Shown here: positions 29,434 to 40,330 of the stretch, piece after piece
Numbering within the stretch: position 1 is the first letter of the stretch
How the letters are laid out: every line of letters begins with the position of its first letter
From: an uncultured Rhodopila sp.
Lineage (GTDB): Bacteria; Pseudomonadota; Alphaproteobacteria; Acetobacterales; Acetobacteraceae
Direction of reading: 5' to 3'
Assembly (NCBI GenBank): GCA_903851415.1
Contig: CAINOE010000051.1
Coordinates: forward strand, 1 to 64,000
Length of the DNA: 64,000 nucleotides
The notes under the pieces: generated by a model
What the model was told of the DNA's origin: nothing
What the model saw: the letters and a program-made list of their open reading frames with translations, nothing else
Databases searched by the model: none
Position numbers and translations under genes: made by a program

Positions 29434-30445
29434 GGGCCTGCCGCAGGTATAACGGACGTGCAAGAGACCTCGACGGCAGCAGTTCGCAGCAACGCGGATC
29501 GTTCGCTCAACGACCGGTCCTGCGAAATAAGCCGCATCATCTGAAACTCATTTCGGATTGTTCGTGGTCAATTGATTGCATCCTAAAAATGCCTCGCTTC
29601 AGGCGCCAGTCCCGCAGCCAAACGGCGACAGGATACACCCGTACGACCATGACGAAGCCCGGCGCTCAGGCAGCTGGAATCCCTCCACACGCCGGGCAGG
29701 CGAATCCGTTCCGGCGAGGGAGGCGTGGCCAGGGCAAGACTTGCAACGGCGGCCGAACGCGAGCCGCATCATTACAGCAGTTCCAGGCCTGTGTAATCCG
29801 CCGCTCACGCCCAATTCACGAGTTGCGATCAACAAGAAAGGGCGTTCTGGTTAAACGCTTCGTGATTGTTTGCGTTCCCCGGTCGAAAAAATTTGCCTCG
29901 CCAAAACTGCAAAAGCTCCGGGCACGCCGATGATGCGACCCGGGCACGGCCTCGGATTTCCCGCTGCATTACCGGTATCACGATATTATTTCAGCCTGCG
30001 TCGCGGGGAGGCTGGCAGCATGCGCGCACGGCCATGACCGTGAGGCCGCCGGCTGATCCGGCAAAATCCTTCTCCCGCTTCGCCTTGTCATGATACCCAT
30101 GGGACAAGCCCGGCCATGCCACGGGGCAGATATGCCCTTATTTTAGCGGCTCTGGGGCTGGCAGGCTGAACTCGACATGCCAGCAAAAGCCAAGACCTTG
30201 GCATGGGAAAGAGAAACAGAATGAGCCGGACCCTGAAGTCCGCGGCCGGCGCGAGCCCGTGCCGCGGCCGGCCGGGACGGGCAACCGCAACTTCTGCCGG
30301 CCGTTATATTGCGGGCGCTCAGCGGTTGTGCCGGCTTTTGACGGCCGCGTGGCGGAGCCATGTTGCGCAACCACCGCGGTCCCGGCATGGTGCGTTGAGT
30401 TGCCCGATGAACGTGGCGGCAGACTGTATGGAAGGGAAACGGACC
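29434..30445. other. About 1 kb without a recognised gene
   Basis: This holds the divergent leaders of the CheB/CheR kinase and the ABC transporter operon. No frame has convincing composition or family resemblance. Near 30095-30122 is half of a family-1 outer arm (ATACCCATGGGACAAGCC, then CGGCCATG). At about 30176-30205 a CATGCCA/TGGCATG hairpin may be formed. A small RNA or promoter may lie here, but I cannot show it. Confidence 0.4.
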
Positions 30446-31672
30446 ATGCGCATTTCGTCCGGGACAATCGTGCTCGGCGTCCTCGGACTGGCGCTTGCCG
30501 CGCCCGGCGCGCAGGCGGCTGATCCGATCAGGATCGGGGTCATCGCGGAAACCTCGGCGATCAGCGGAGTGGGCATTCCGAACGCCGCCAAGATGGCGGC
30601 GGACGAGATCAACGCGGCCGGCGGCGTCAACGGCCGGCCGATCGAGATTGTGGACTACGACGACCACAACTCGGCCGTCGATGCCGTGCGCGCCTTTCAG
30701 CGCGCCGCCCAGCAGGACAAGGTTGCCGCGGTGATCGCGAGCTACATCAGTGAGGTCGTGCTGGCGCTGGAGCCGTGGGCCGGACGGCTGAAGATGCCGA
30801 TGATCACCCCTGGCGCCGCGAGCAATGAAATCACCAGGCGCGTGCATGAAGACTACGACCACCTGAAATACGTCTTCCACGGCTACCTGGCCTCTACCCA
30901 GATCGCCGATGTGGTCTGCGAAGCCGGCAAGACCCTGATGGCGGCCGATCTGCACGCGAAGACCGCGGTGGTCATGAGCGAGGATGCCGCCTGGACGATC
31001 CCGCTGGACGAGGAATACCTGAAATGCCTGCCGGCGGCCGGGCTGAAGGTGCTGGACCATATCCGCCTGTCGCCGGACACCACCGACTTCACGCCGATAT
31101 TCAACAAGATCGAAGGCGAGAAGCCGGACGTCATCGTCACCGGGATCAGCCATGTCGGCGTGCAGCCCACGGTGCAGTGGCAGCAGCAGCAGGTGCCGAT
31201 ACCGATGTACGGCGTGGCGAGCCAGGCGACCAACAGCACATTCTGGAAGGACACCAACGGCGCGACCGACGGGGTGATCTTCAACATGTTTTCGGCGCCG
31301 GATGTCGCGGTCACGCCGAAGACCATCCCGTTCGCCAAGGCGTACCAGGCGAAATACGGCAACCTGCCCGGCTATGCGGCCTACACGTCTTATGACGACG
31401 TCTACATGTGGGCCGATGCCATCCGGAAGGCCGGCGGCACCGATCCGGACAAGGTCGTCGAGGCGATGGAGAAGACCGAGTATGTCGGCACCATCGGGCA
31501 TATCGAGTTCCTGCCGAAGGACAACACGTTCGCCCATGGCATGAGGATCGGCCCCGGCTACATCACCGGGCTGATGGTGCAGTGGCAGAAGGGCAATCCG
31601 GTCACCGTCTGGCCGCCCACCGTGGCGACCGGCAAGATGGCGTTCCCGGAGTTCATCAAGCTGCCGCAGTGA
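30446..31672 (+). CDS. ABC transporter substrate-binding protein, branched-chain amino acid/amide type
   Basis: 408 residues with signal peptide (MRISSGTIVLGVLGLALAAP, cleavage near AQA-ADP). The mature protein begins DPIRIGVIAETSAISGVG and continues KMAADEINAAGGVNGRPIEIV, the LivK-like type I periplasmic binding fold (HAAT family). The substrate cannot be told; it could be an amino acid, urea or aromatic acid. GGAAGGG stands about 9 nt before the chosen ATG; an open frame reaches further upstream but lacks a signal peptide. Two permeases and a fused ATPase follow. Confidence 0.88.
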   Translation: MRISSGTIVLGVLGLALAAPGAQAADPIRIGVIAETSAISGVGIPNAAKMAADEINAAGGVNGRPIEIVDYDDHNSAVDAVRAFQRAAQQDKVAAVIASYISEVVLALEPWAGRLKMPMITPGAASNEITRRVHEDYDHLKYVFHGYLASTQIADVVCEAGKTLMAADLHAKTAVVMSEDAAWTIPLDEEYLKCLPAAGLKVLDHIRLSPDTTDFTPIFNKIEGEKPDVIVTGISHVGVQPTVQWQQQQVPIPMYGVASQATNSTFWKDTNGATDGVIFNMFSAPDVAVTPKTIPFAKAYQAKYGNLPGYAAYTSYDDVYMWADAIRKAGGTDPDKVVEAMEKTEYVGTIGHIEFLPKDNTFAHGMRIGPGYITGLMVQWQKGNPVTVWPPTVATGKMAFPEFIKLPQ

Positions 31673-31720
31673 GTTTGCGGGGTGTTGCGAGCCGGACAAG
31701 GCGGACGGCACGCACCTCAC

Positions 31721-31949
31721 CGTCATGGCCGGGACACGCCCCATAGCTATCAGGATAGTGGGCAGTCGGGAAAACGTGTTGCGCGGAGCGCCGTTCTATC
31801 ATCGTCATGGCCCGGCTTGTCCGGGCCACCTGTAGCGGCAGGTGCGGCGATAGGTGGCCCGGACAAGCCGGGCCATGACGACCTGGAGAATGCCTTGCTC
31901 AGCGACCCACCTTACCCTGATAGCCATGGGGACACGACCGGCCATGACG
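31721..31949. repeat. Composite nested palindrome inside the transporter operon (family 1, copy 3 at 31803-31880)
   Basis: Outer arms: CATGGCCGGGACACGCCCCA then TAGCTATCAGGATA on the left (31725-31757), mirrored by TACCCTGATAGCCATGGGGA and CACGACCGGCCATGACG on the right (31913-31949). The ordinary 78-bp family-1 palindrome sits in the middle. The whole 229 bp fills most of the 332-base gap between the binding protein and first permease genes and contains no gene. Confidence 0.8.
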
Positions 31950-32004
31950 GTGAGGCGGTGACCCGTTTTCCCCCGGCGCCAACTGCCTGACCGCACGGAG
32001 TTCC

Positions 32005-32877
32005 ATGCTCGCCTTACAGATCCTGATCGACGGCTTTGCGATCAGCAGCCTCTATGCACTCGGCGCGATCGGATTCACGCTGATTTTCGGCGTCTCCGGC
32101 GTGCTGAACCTCTCGCATGGCGCCATCATGGTGGTGGCAGCGGTCATCGCCTGGTGGGTGGGCGGCTTCGGTTCCGGCCCGTATCTCGCTGCCCTGGCGG
32201 GAGTCGCCGCCAGCCTGGCCTGCGCCTTCTTCACCTACCGCGTGATCGTCCGGCCGATACAGAACTCGCGGGCGATCCCGCGGGAGGAAAAGGAGATCTT
32301 CGTCCTCACCGCCACGCTGCTGTGGGGCATTATGCTGCAGGGAGCCGTCGCATATCTCTTCACCAACAATCCCAAGACCGTGCGCCCGCTGGTCGAGGGC
32401 GTGGCGATGGTCCTGGGCGTCCGTACGCCGTTGAATGAAATCCTGACCGCGATGCTGTCCTGGCTGGTCATCGGGCTGCTGTATCTGCTTGTGAACCGCA
32501 CGCGGACCGGGAAATCGTTGCTCGCGGCCTCGATGAACCCGCGCGGCCTGACGCTGCTGGGTTTCGAGCTGTCCAGCATCTACGTCCTGGTCTGGGCGAT
32601 CTACGGCGTGCTGGCCGGCATCGCCGGCGTGCTGCTGGGCGCCTTCCTCGGCGTCAGTTCCGACAATGCCGGGGTGCTGACGGCCAGCGCGTTTTCTATT
32701 GTCGTTCTGGGCGGCCTCGGCAGCGTCTCCGGCTCGCTGATCGCCGCCTATGTCGTCGGCTACCTGGAGACAATGACGGCGTATCTGGTGAACCCGTCGA
32801 TCCGCACGGTGCCGGTTCTGCTTTTGCTGGTGGCGGTGGTCTATGTGCGGCCGCAGGGCCTGCTGGGGCGGAGATAG
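32005..32877 (+). CDS. ABC transporter permease, LivH type
   Basis: 290 residues with about eight membrane segments. LYALGAIGFTLIFGVSGVLNLSHGAIMV near the start and SAFSIVVLGGLGSVSGSLIAAYVVG near the end are LivH family stretches. It forms the channel with the LivM-type protein encoded 3 nt downstream. Confidence 0.92.
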   Translation: MLALQILIDGFAISSLYALGAIGFTLIFGVSGVLNLSHGAIMVVAAVIAWWVGGFGSGPYLAALAGVAASLACAFFTYRVIVRPIQNSRAIPREEKEIFVLTATLLWGIMLQGAVAYLFTNNPKTVRPLVEGVAMVLGVRTPLNEILTAMLSWLVIGLLYLLVNRTRTGKSLLAASMNPRGLTLLGFELSSIYVLVWAIYGVLAGIAGVLLGAFLGVSSDNAGVLTASAFSIVVLGGLGSVSGSLIAAYVVGYLETMTAYLVNPSIRTVPVLLLLVAVVYVRPQGLLGRR

Positions 32878-32880
32878 ACG

Positions 32881-33788
32881 ATGACCCGCGTCCTTCTGAT
32901 CGTCCTTCCCGCCTTGCTGGTCATGGCGCTTTTGCCCCTGGGTGTCGGCGGCTACATCCTGGGGCTGCTCACGCTCGGCTACTACTACGCGGTGTTCGCG
33001 ATGTCCTGGGACCTGCTGTTCGGCTTTGCCGGCGAGGTGAATTTCGGCCCCAGCTTCCTGATCGGAGTCGGCGCCTATACTGCGGCACTGCTGAACCATT
33101 ACTGGCTGTGGCCGATACCGCCTTGCCTGGCGGCGGGGGCCGTGGCGGCGGTGGTGGCAGGCGCGGTGCTGGCGGTGCCGGCGTTGCGCCTGACCGGTCC
33201 GTATTTCGGGCTGGTGACGCTGGTCGCGGTGCTGCTGCTGCAGAACGTGCTGGTGCTGTTCGCCGGGATCACCGGCGGCGAGATCGGTCTCGACCTGCCG
33301 GATGTGCTCGCGATCGACGACACCACCAATTATTACTACGCATTGGGCTTTATGACCGTCAGCGGCGGCATCCTGTTCGGCCTGTCGCGCTCCCCCGTCG
33401 GCCTGATCCTGCAGGCCAGCGGACAGGACGCGATCGAGGCGGCGGCACTCGGCTTCAACGTCGCCAAGCACAAGCTGGCGGCGTTCTGCATCAGCGCGTT
33501 CTTCTCCGGGTTGGCGGGCGCGATGTTGATCTTCTACCTCGGCACTGCGTCCGTCGGCACGGTGGTGGATATCGCCGTCGGGGTGAACGTGATCATCGCC
33601 GCCGTGCTGGGCGGGCGGCGCACCATCATCGGCGCCGCCGTCGGGGCGATCTTCCTGATCGGGGCGGGGGAAATCCTGCGTCCGCTCGGGCAGTTGTCCA
33701 CGTTCGTGGTGTCCGCCGTCGCGCTGGTGGTGATCCTGTTCTTCCCCGGCGGCTTCATGGGGCGGCTGCTGCAGGCGGAGGGCCGCGA

Positions 33789-33792
<4 letters not shown>
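32881..33792 (+). CDS. ABC transporter permease, LivM type
   Basis: 303 residues, about eight to nine membrane segments. FAMSWDLLFGFAGEVNFGPSFLIGVGAYTAALL and LRLTGPYFGLVTLVAVLLLQ are LivM signatures, and INV(G)-like VNVIIAAVLGGRRTIIGAAVGA lies near the end. The stop overlaps the GTG start of the fused ATPase gene as GTGA. Confidence 0.92.
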
Positions 33793-35252
<1,460 letters not shown>

Positions 35253-35264
35253 GGCCTTGCATTT

Positions 35265-35286
35265 GTCCAAATCTGGACTATGTCCA
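35265..35286 (+). promoter_or_regulatory. Putative operator of the RES/Xre operon
   Basis: GTCCA-AATC-TGGAC stands directly ahead of the start codon, and TGGAC-TAT-GTCCA continues across it. Alternating half-sites over the ribosome binding region suit autoregulation by the antitoxin. The operon begins only 27 nt after the transporter ATPase stop. Confidence 0.5.
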
Positions 35287-35813
35287 AAGGCATGTCACAG
35301 AGCGCAACCATCAGGGCGGTCGAACCGGGGCCGCCGCGTTTGGATATCGAGCGGTTTGCTCCGGCCAATCGGCGCCGCCTGAGCGCGCCGGGGTTGCGCA
35401 GCTTTCTCGCCATCGCCGATATGTGGGGGCTGAACGAAACCGAGCGGCGGCTGATGCTGGGGTTTCCGTCGCGATCCACCTACCAGAACTGGGTGAAAGT
35501 GGCGCGGGAGCATCAGGATCTGACGCTCGACGTTGACGTGCTGACCCGTATCTCGGCCGTTTTGGGCATCCATCAGGCGTTGGGCGTGTTGAGCGCGACG
35601 GAACAGGCGGGCGTCGCCTGGCTGCGCGGGCCGCACCGCGCTCCGGTCTTTGGCGGACGGCCGCCGATGGATCTGGTGACCGGGGGCACGCAGGACGGAC
35701 TGTTGACGGTCCGGCGCTTCCTCGATGCCGCGCGCGGCGGGCAGTACATGCCGCCGAACGAGATCGATGCGGGGTTTCAGCCTTACAACGATGCGGACAT
35801 GGTCTTTTCTTGA
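35280..35813 (+). CDS. Xre/MbcA/ParS-type antitoxin (DUF2384)
   Basis: 177 residues. The N-terminal half holds a helix-turn-helix (MWGLNETERRLMLGFPSRSTYQNWV), and the C-terminal half has the MbcA/ParS toxin-binding pattern (LGVLSATEQAGVAWLRGPHRAPVFGGRPPMDLVTGG). Such antitoxins partner RES-domain toxins. The toxin gene follows with a TTGA overlap. Start ATG lies in an inverted repeat that is probably the operator. Confidence 0.85.
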   Translation: MSKGMSQSATIRAVEPGPPRLDIERFAPANRRRLSAPGLRSFLAIADMWGLNETERRLMLGFPSRSTYQNWVKVAREHQDLTLDVDVLTRISAVLGIHQALGVLSATEQAGVAWLRGPHRAPVFGGRPPMDLVTGGTQDGLLTVRRFLDAARGGQYMPPNEIDAGFQPYNDADMVFS

Positions 35814-36499
35814 CCGGTCGTTTCGAACCTGCGCCGGCTCCGGCGCACCGGCTGATTCCCTCGCAGTTCCCGCCCATCGGCCTGTTCGATACGGTTGCGA
35901 CGGCGGCGGATCTGGCGGCGGTGATGGAGCTCGCGGGCTGGACCAACGACCGCCTCGTCGCGGAGCGCGCCGATCGGCTGGCCCGGGAAGAGTGGGTGTA
36001 CGGGCGGCCGAACGCCAGTATTATAATGGCGTCGTTTCTGCACGTCGCACCCGGCGGGATGCGGTTCAATGGCGCTGAACTTGGCGCCTGGTATGCCGCG
36101 GCGGCGGTGCGGACGGCAGTGGCGGAGGTGGCGCATCACCTGCGGCGGGAGGCGGTGGCGCGCGGGGTTTCTTCCGCGCAACGGACGTATCGGGAGTATA
36201 CTTGCGTGCTTGAGGGATCGTACCTCGACATTCGCGGGAAGCGGGCGGCGCTGGCGGACGTGTACAATCAGGCCGGCTATGCGGCGGGGCAACTGTTCGG
36301 CGAGGCCGTTCGCGGATCCGGCGGGGCGGGCATCCTGTATGACAGCATCCGCCACGCGGGCGGCATCAATGTGGTCGCGTATCGGCCTCGGATGATCCAG
36401 GCCGTGACGCAGGCCAACCATTTCGAGGTTTCGGTGCGGGCGGCCGATCGGCGGATCGGTGTAAGGGCGCTGACGGACCGGGACGGAGCAGTTGCTTGA
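35810..36499 (+). CDS. RES-domain toxin (NAD+ phosphorylase family)
   Basis: 229 residues, TTG start overlapping the antitoxin stop. The RES core begins AHRLIPSQFPPIGLFDTV. The conserved arginine, glutamate and serine stretches are visible in WVYGRPNASIIMASF and GILYDSIRHAGGINVVAYRP. Known members such as MbcT and ParT degrade NAD+ or modify Prs. The third gene, a small ribbon-helix-helix protein, overlaps again by TTGA. Confidence 0.85.
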   Translation: MTGRFEPAPAPAHRLIPSQFPPIGLFDTVATAADLAAVMELAGWTNDRLVAERADRLAREEWVYGRPNASIIMASFLHVAPGGMRFNGAELGAWYAAAAVRTAVAEVAHHLRREAVARGVSSAQRTYREYTCVLEGSYLDIRGKRAALADVYNQAGYAAGQLFGEAVRGSGGAGILYDSIRHAGGINVVAYRPRMIQAVTQANHFEVSVRAADRRIGVRALTDRDGAVA

Positions 36500-36723
36500 G
36501 CGGTCTGATCAAACGCAGTTTCACGTTGGCGGGGCACCGGACGAGCGTGGCGTTGGAACCGGAGTTCTGGGACGCGTTGGCTCGACTTGCCGAGCGGCGC
36601 GGTGAGACCCTGTCAGCCCTGGTCGCATCGGCCGACGCGGCCCGCGGCCCCGACTCGCCATTGGCCTCGGTCTTGCGCGTGACGGCGTTGCTGGCGGTTG
36701 ACCCGCTGTCGCCGCGACCCTAG
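36496..36723 (+). CDS. Small ribbon-helix-helix protein (RHH_4-like)
   Basis: 75 residues. IKRSFTLAGHRTSVALEPEFWDALARLAERRG is the conserved core of the RHH_4 family (PF13467 type), usually found as lone small regulators. Here its TTG start overlaps the RES toxin stop. It may add a second regulator to the toxin operon or simply be read with it. Confidence 0.8.
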   Translation: MSGLIKRSFTLAGHRTSVALEPEFWDALARLAERRGETLSALVASADAARGPDSPLASVLRVTALLAVDPLSPRP

Positions 36724-36849
36724 CGCCTGGCCACCGGCAAGTCCGGTGCGTTCGCGCCATGAGGCTCGGGGTCACCAGGCCCGGAGGCTGGAGCCCCTGT
36801 CGCGTGCTGCCTGGCGACCACGCCCCCTGTGGACGCCCGGCTGTAGCGT

Positions 36850-37110
36850 TCAGGGCTTCCAGAATGGCTGATTGACCAGGAACTCCACGTCAGATCGGGT
36901 CAACGAAATATCGCGCAATTCCCGGTCCGACATGCGTGCGAGTTCGCGGCGGTCGCGGGCTCGGCTGGTCCAGCTGCGGTAAAGCCGCAGCACGGCGGCG
37001 GCAAACGGCATCAAGCGCCCGCCCGGGGCCGCCCGGCCGGACCTCGCTGCAAGATTGACGGGGCCGGCACCGGCCTTGCCGAAACGATCCGGGAAGTAAT
37101 GCGCGAGCAT
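36850..37110 (-). CDS. DUF1127 protein
   Basis: 86 residues. The C-terminal 45 residues (LRLYRSWTSRARDRRELARMSDRELRDISLTRSDVEFLV) are the DUF1127/YjiS-like domain common in alphaproteobacteria. Members bind RNA or affect phosphate and stress regulation in a few species. The N-terminal half is low-complexity. It ends with the 127-base gap to the RHH gene, on the opposite strand. Confidence 0.8.
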   Translation of the reverse strand: MLAHYFPDRFGKAGAGPVNLAARSGRAAPGGRLMPFAAAVLRLYRSWTSRARDRRELARMSDRELRDISLTRSDVEFLVNQPFWKP

Positions 37111-37462
37111 GGCGGTGCCTTTCGTTCATGACGTCGCGCTCCAACCGCCGCAACCCGGGGAAGCGTCAACTTCGGTTTTTGCGGTGTCAGGCGGAGAATT
37201 TTGCAGCGCGGATGTTGCCGCCGGGTGAGTTGTTAGCGCGGCAGTCCCGGAATGGAATGTGACTTTGGACACACCATGGTCTCGCCTCACGCCGTGGTGT
37301 AGGCGGCCGCTGACTACGGGCACGCGCCTGCAAGCCGTTGCCGCAGACCTGCGCTGAGACGCGAGACGGCACTTGCCCGTTTGCTGAGTTTGCCTAAGTG
37401 CTTGCGTGCCACCCCGGCGCAAGCAGGGTCAGGCGGTGGTGCTCGATCACGGAGGGCAAGGC
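37111..37462. other. Gap of about 350 bases without a gene
   Basis: It holds the leader of the DUF1127 gene at the left and the ribosome binding site of the small membrane gene (GGAGGG at 37451) at the right. I see no coding frame or clear repeat. Confidence 0.4.
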
Positions 37463-37750
37463 GTGGCACCGTTCAAGGCTTTGGCAAATCTGTCCGGCGT
37501 AATCCTGATCGTCGTTGCCGTTTGGGCCATCTTGTTCGGCGGAGCCTATATGTGCCGGGTAACCGGCGGGTGGAGCACGCGATCCTGCGTGGCGATCGTT
37601 GCGGCTGGCTATATTGGCCTCGCCGCCTTTGACTTTTCGTGGTTCGGGCTTGATACGGAGGGATATCTTGGCGCCATCGGCATGCTGGTTCCCTGTACGG
37701 CGGCGATCGCAATGGCCATGATTGCGCCGCATAAGTCCCGCGCTGAATAG
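37463..37750 (+). CDS. Small membrane protein of unknown function
   Basis: 95 residues, GTG start with GGAGGG six bases upstream. Three hydrophobic segments (about residues 9-31, 36-58 and 68-88) suggest an inner-membrane protein. No family recognised. The gene stands alone between the DUF1127 and acyl-CoA-dehydrogenase-like genes. Confidence 0.5.
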   Translation: MAPFKALANLSGVILIVVAVWAILFGGAYMCRVTGGWSTRSCVAIVAAGYIGLAAFDFSWFGLDTEGYLGAIGMLVPCTAAIAMAMIAPHKSRAE

Positions 37751-37796
37751 CGGCGCACATCCGGTGCCGGGATCCCCGCGCCGATGACGTTCGCCT

Positions 37797-38930
37797 TCAG
37801 AACTGATTCTCCGCCCGCAGCCCGAGCATGATCTGTCCGACGGACTCGTAATGAAGCTGCCGGCCCTGGGCCTGCTGGTTGACCGTGTGGATGTCGCGCA
37901 GGCGGCGTTCGAACGGCTGGTCCTCGAATACCGCCGCTGAACCGGCGCAGTGGAACAGGGCGGTCACCGCCTCCCGCGACTGGTTGATCGACCAGGTGGA
38001 GGCGAGGCGGATCATTGCCCCCTGCTGCTCCGTCATCTCGCCGTGCCGCACGACGTGGTCGTAAACGTCGTCCAGCGTGGTGTGCAGGAAGGCGCGGGCG
38101 GAGTGCCATTTCGCCTCCGCCTGCGCCAGTTGCGACTGGACTACGTTATTCTCCCGTAGCGGCCGCCCGGCGCCGCGGGACGTTTTCGCCGCCGGCAACG
38201 CCAGGAACGCGTCGACCAGGCCGCGGGCGATGCCGAGGCCGACGCCGGCGAAACCGGAGGCGTAAAGCTGGTTGCTGCCGAAGCGATACAGCGGCCCCGG
38301 CTCGCGGCGATCGATCGCCTGGTCGCGCAGCATCGTCCGCTCCGCCGGGACGAACAGGTCCTCGACGGTGTATTCATTGCTGGCGGTGCCGCGCAGGCCG
38401 AGCGTGTGGCAGATGTCGGTCATCCGGGCGCTGGATTTGGGGAACAGCAGGGTGCGGATTTCGTGCGTCCCCGCGACCTTCACGTGCGCCCCAAGCCAGA
38501 GGGCGTTCTGGCAGCCGCTGGCGAAGCGCCAGGTGCCGGAGATGCGGTAGCCGCCGGGGACCGGTTCGGCCTCGAACGGAGCGCCCGGCGGTCCCCAGGC
38601 GAGGATGCCGTCCAGCGGTCCGAACATCTGCTGCGCGACCCGCGGGTCGAGGTAGGCGGCGGACATCGCGCAGCCGTTGCTCTGGCAGACCACCCAGGCG
38701 GTGGAGCCGTCGGCCGCGGCGAGCGCCTCGGTGACGCGGGAGAAATCCGACGGTTTCAGCTCCATCCCGCCGATGGAGCGGGGTTGCAGCATGCGGAAGA
38801 AGCCGCCGTCTTTAAGGGCGTTTACGACGTCCGCGGTCAGTTCGCGGCGCTGGTCGATCTCGTCGCCGTCCCGCGTGAGCAGGGGATGCAGCGCGAGGGC
38901 GCGCGCGACCTGAGGGTGGACGCCGGTCAT
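37797..38930 (-). CDS. Acyl-CoA-dehydrogenase-fold flavoprotein, HsaA/monooxygenase-like
   Basis: 377 residues in the acyl-CoA dehydrogenase fold: helical N-terminus with FFRMLQPRSIGGMELKPSDF, a beta domain ending ISGTWRFASGCQNALWLGAHV, and a helical C-terminus. The middle pattern (GSTAWVVCQSNGCAMSAAYL) is of the class D two-component flavin monooxygenases such as HsaA and indole/phenol hydroxylases rather than true dehydrogenases, which need a catalytic Glu. A flavin reductase partner is not next to it. Substrate unknown. Confidence 0.8.
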   Translation of the reverse strand: MTGVHPQVARALALHPLLTRDGDEIDQRRELTADVVNALKDGGFFRMLQPRSIGGMELKPSDFSRVTEALAAADGSTAWVVCQSNGCAMSAAYLDPRVAQQMFGPLDGILAWGPPGAPFEAEPVPGGYRISGTWRFASGCQNALWLGAHVKVAGTHEIRTLLFPKSSARMTDICHTLGLRGTASNEYTVEDLFVPAERTMLRDQAIDRREPGPLYRFGSNQLYASGFAGVGLGIARGLVDAFLALPAAKTSRGAGRPLRENNVVQSQLAQAEAKWHSARAFLHTTLDDVYDHVVRHGEMTEQQGAMIRLASTWSINQSREAVTALFHCAGSAAVFEDQPFERRLRDIHTVNQQAQGRQLHYESVGQIMLGLRAENQF

Positions 38931-39014
38931 CCGTTTGCCTCCGCATTATCGGCTTGAACGCCGTTGACGCGGACGATGGCGCATTTTCCGGGGCGTTGCA
39001 AAGCGCAGGCGTGG

Positions 39015-39308
39015 TCAGGCCGCCGGCCGTTCGATCTCCAGATGGACCGTGAGCCCCGCCCGCTGAGCCAAGCCGATCAGCGCATCCAGGCTGAACCGGT
39101 TGATCCGACCGCGCAGCAGATCGTTCAGTCGGGGCTGCGTTACGCCGAGCCGGATGGCGGCTTGGGTCTGGGTCGTCTGCCAACTCTCCACGACAGTCCG
39201 GATGGCGGTCAGCACATCCGACCGCAGGGTCATGCTCGCGGCCTCCTCCGGGGTTTCCTCCAGTGCGTCCCAGACGTTCTCGAAAGTCTGGATTGGCTCG
39301 TCCGTCAT
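39015..39308 (-). CDS. HigA-like antitoxin, helix-turn-helix
   Basis: 97 residues. The helix-turn-helix TQTQAAIRLGVTQPRLNDLLRGRINRFSLDALIGLAQRAG is of the Xre/HigA type. It follows the toxin gene by an ATGA overlap, the toxin-first order of HigBA. A perfect palindrome upstream of the toxin start (39641-39662) is the probable operator. Confidence 0.88.
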   Translation of the reverse strand: MTDEPIQTFENVWDALEETPEEAASMTLRSDVLTAIRTVVESWQTTQTQAAIRLGVTQPRLNDLLRGRINRFSLDALIGLAQRAGLTVHLEIERPAA

Positions 39309-39634
39309 GGCTCTCTCCCGCCAACAACCTGCTTCAAGCGACCAGCGGATAGATCAAGGTCCCGCTTCAGGGTCTGTTGCGTCTTTTTCTGAAACGCGTG
39401 CAGGACGTAGATCGCGTCTCCTATCGACGCGATATAGATAACCCGAAATGCGCCCGAGTTATCGCGCACCCTGATCTCCCGGACACCCGGACCGATGCTG
39501 GCCATCGGTTTCCAATCGTCCGGGTCCAGTCCGTCTTGCAGCCGCCGAAGCTGATAGCCGGCCTCGCGGCGCGCGGCGGCCGGAAATGCGCGGAGGTCGT
39601 CCAATGAGCTGCCGACAAACCGGACCGCCTTCAT
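39305..39634 (-). CDS. HigB/RelE-type toxin (Gp49-like)
   Basis: 109 residues. KAVRFVGSSLDDLRAFPAAARREAGYQLRRLQDG, then MASIGPGVREIRVRDNSGAFRVIYIA and IYVLHAFQKKTQQT, is the Gp49/HigB family, RelE-fold ribonucleases that cut mRNA on the ribosome. First gene of a pair with the HigA-like antitoxin. Confidence 0.88.
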   Translation of the reverse strand: MKAVRFVGSSLDDLRAFPAAARREAGYQLRRLQDGLDPDDWKPMASIGPGVREIRVRDNSGAFRVIYIASIGDAIYVLHAFQKKTQQTLKRDLDLSAGRLKQVVGGREP

Positions 39635-39640
39635 GGCGGT

Positions 39641-39662
39641 GCTATATCAGAACGGATATAGC
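39641..39662. promoter_or_regulatory. Perfect palindrome, putative HigA operator
   Basis: GCTATATC and GATATAGC arms around a six-base spacer, seven bases upstream of the toxin start. AT-rich in a GC-rich genome, so it may also include the -10 element. Confidence 0.65.
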
Positions 39663-39977
39663 CGATCAACCAGGACGGCTAAGGACAGCCCGCGATATGA
39701 GCTCGGAGGGTACACTGTTCCGCGACGGTGGTTATTCATGCTGTCGGGCGCAACGCGATTCGCCACATCTCTTACCTGCCCGTGCGAAACGGAGCGGGGC
39801 GACCCCACGCTTGAAGTGACGTTCAAGCCGCTTCGCCTGCCTGCGTCGCCGCAAAGCGAATGACCAGCATGCCCGAAACGCGGTCGGCTCGCCGGCAACC
39901 GTACACAGCTCAAGCGCGGCATGGGACCTCGTCACCCGCGCCGCGCCGACAATCCAACAAACTGACCCGGGGGCTGG
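39663..39977. other. Gap between the higBA promoter and rpsU
   Basis: Just over 300 bases; no gene or repeat seen. The rpsU terminator should lie at the right end, but no clear hairpin with a T tract was found. Confidence 0.4.
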
Positions 39978-40181
39978 TTAGAAGCCCTCGCGCTCCAGAC
40001 GCTTGCGCTCCAGCTTACGGGCCCGGCGCACGGCTTCCGCGGCTTCGCGGGCGCGGCGCTCGGAGGGCTTCTCGTAATGCCGCCGAAGCTTCATCTCGCG
40101 GAAAATGCCCTCCCGCTGCATCTTCTTCTTGAGCGCCTTCAGCGCCTGATCGACATTGTTGTCACGCACGAGGACTTGCAC
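39978..40181 (-). CDS. rpsU: 30S ribosomal protein S21
   Basis: 67 residues. [25 protein letters not shown], then [19 protein letters not shown], is standard S21 with its basic C-terminal tail. It is transcribed away from def and coq9, the arrangement that gave the COQ9 family the description 'rpsU-divergently transcribed'. Confidence 0.96.
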   Translation of the reverse strand: MQVLVRDNNVDQALKALKKKMQREGIFREMKLRRHYEKPSERRAREAAEAVRRARKLERKRLEREGF

Positions 40182-40330
40182 TTGGCCGCCTACTCCTTTC
40201 CGGGGCGCACCCGACGATCAGGTACGCAAAATGACCCGCCCCCGGGAGACTCCGGCGCGGGGATGGGCGCTATACCATGGCGCCGGAGACTTACAACCCC
40301 ATTTTCCGTCGAACGACACTCGGAGAGCCC

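Noticed and set aside
30203..30445. N-terminal extension of the transporter binding protein
   Set aside because: The frame is open but basic and without a signal peptide; the ATG at 30446 with GGAAGGG gives a classic signal sequence.
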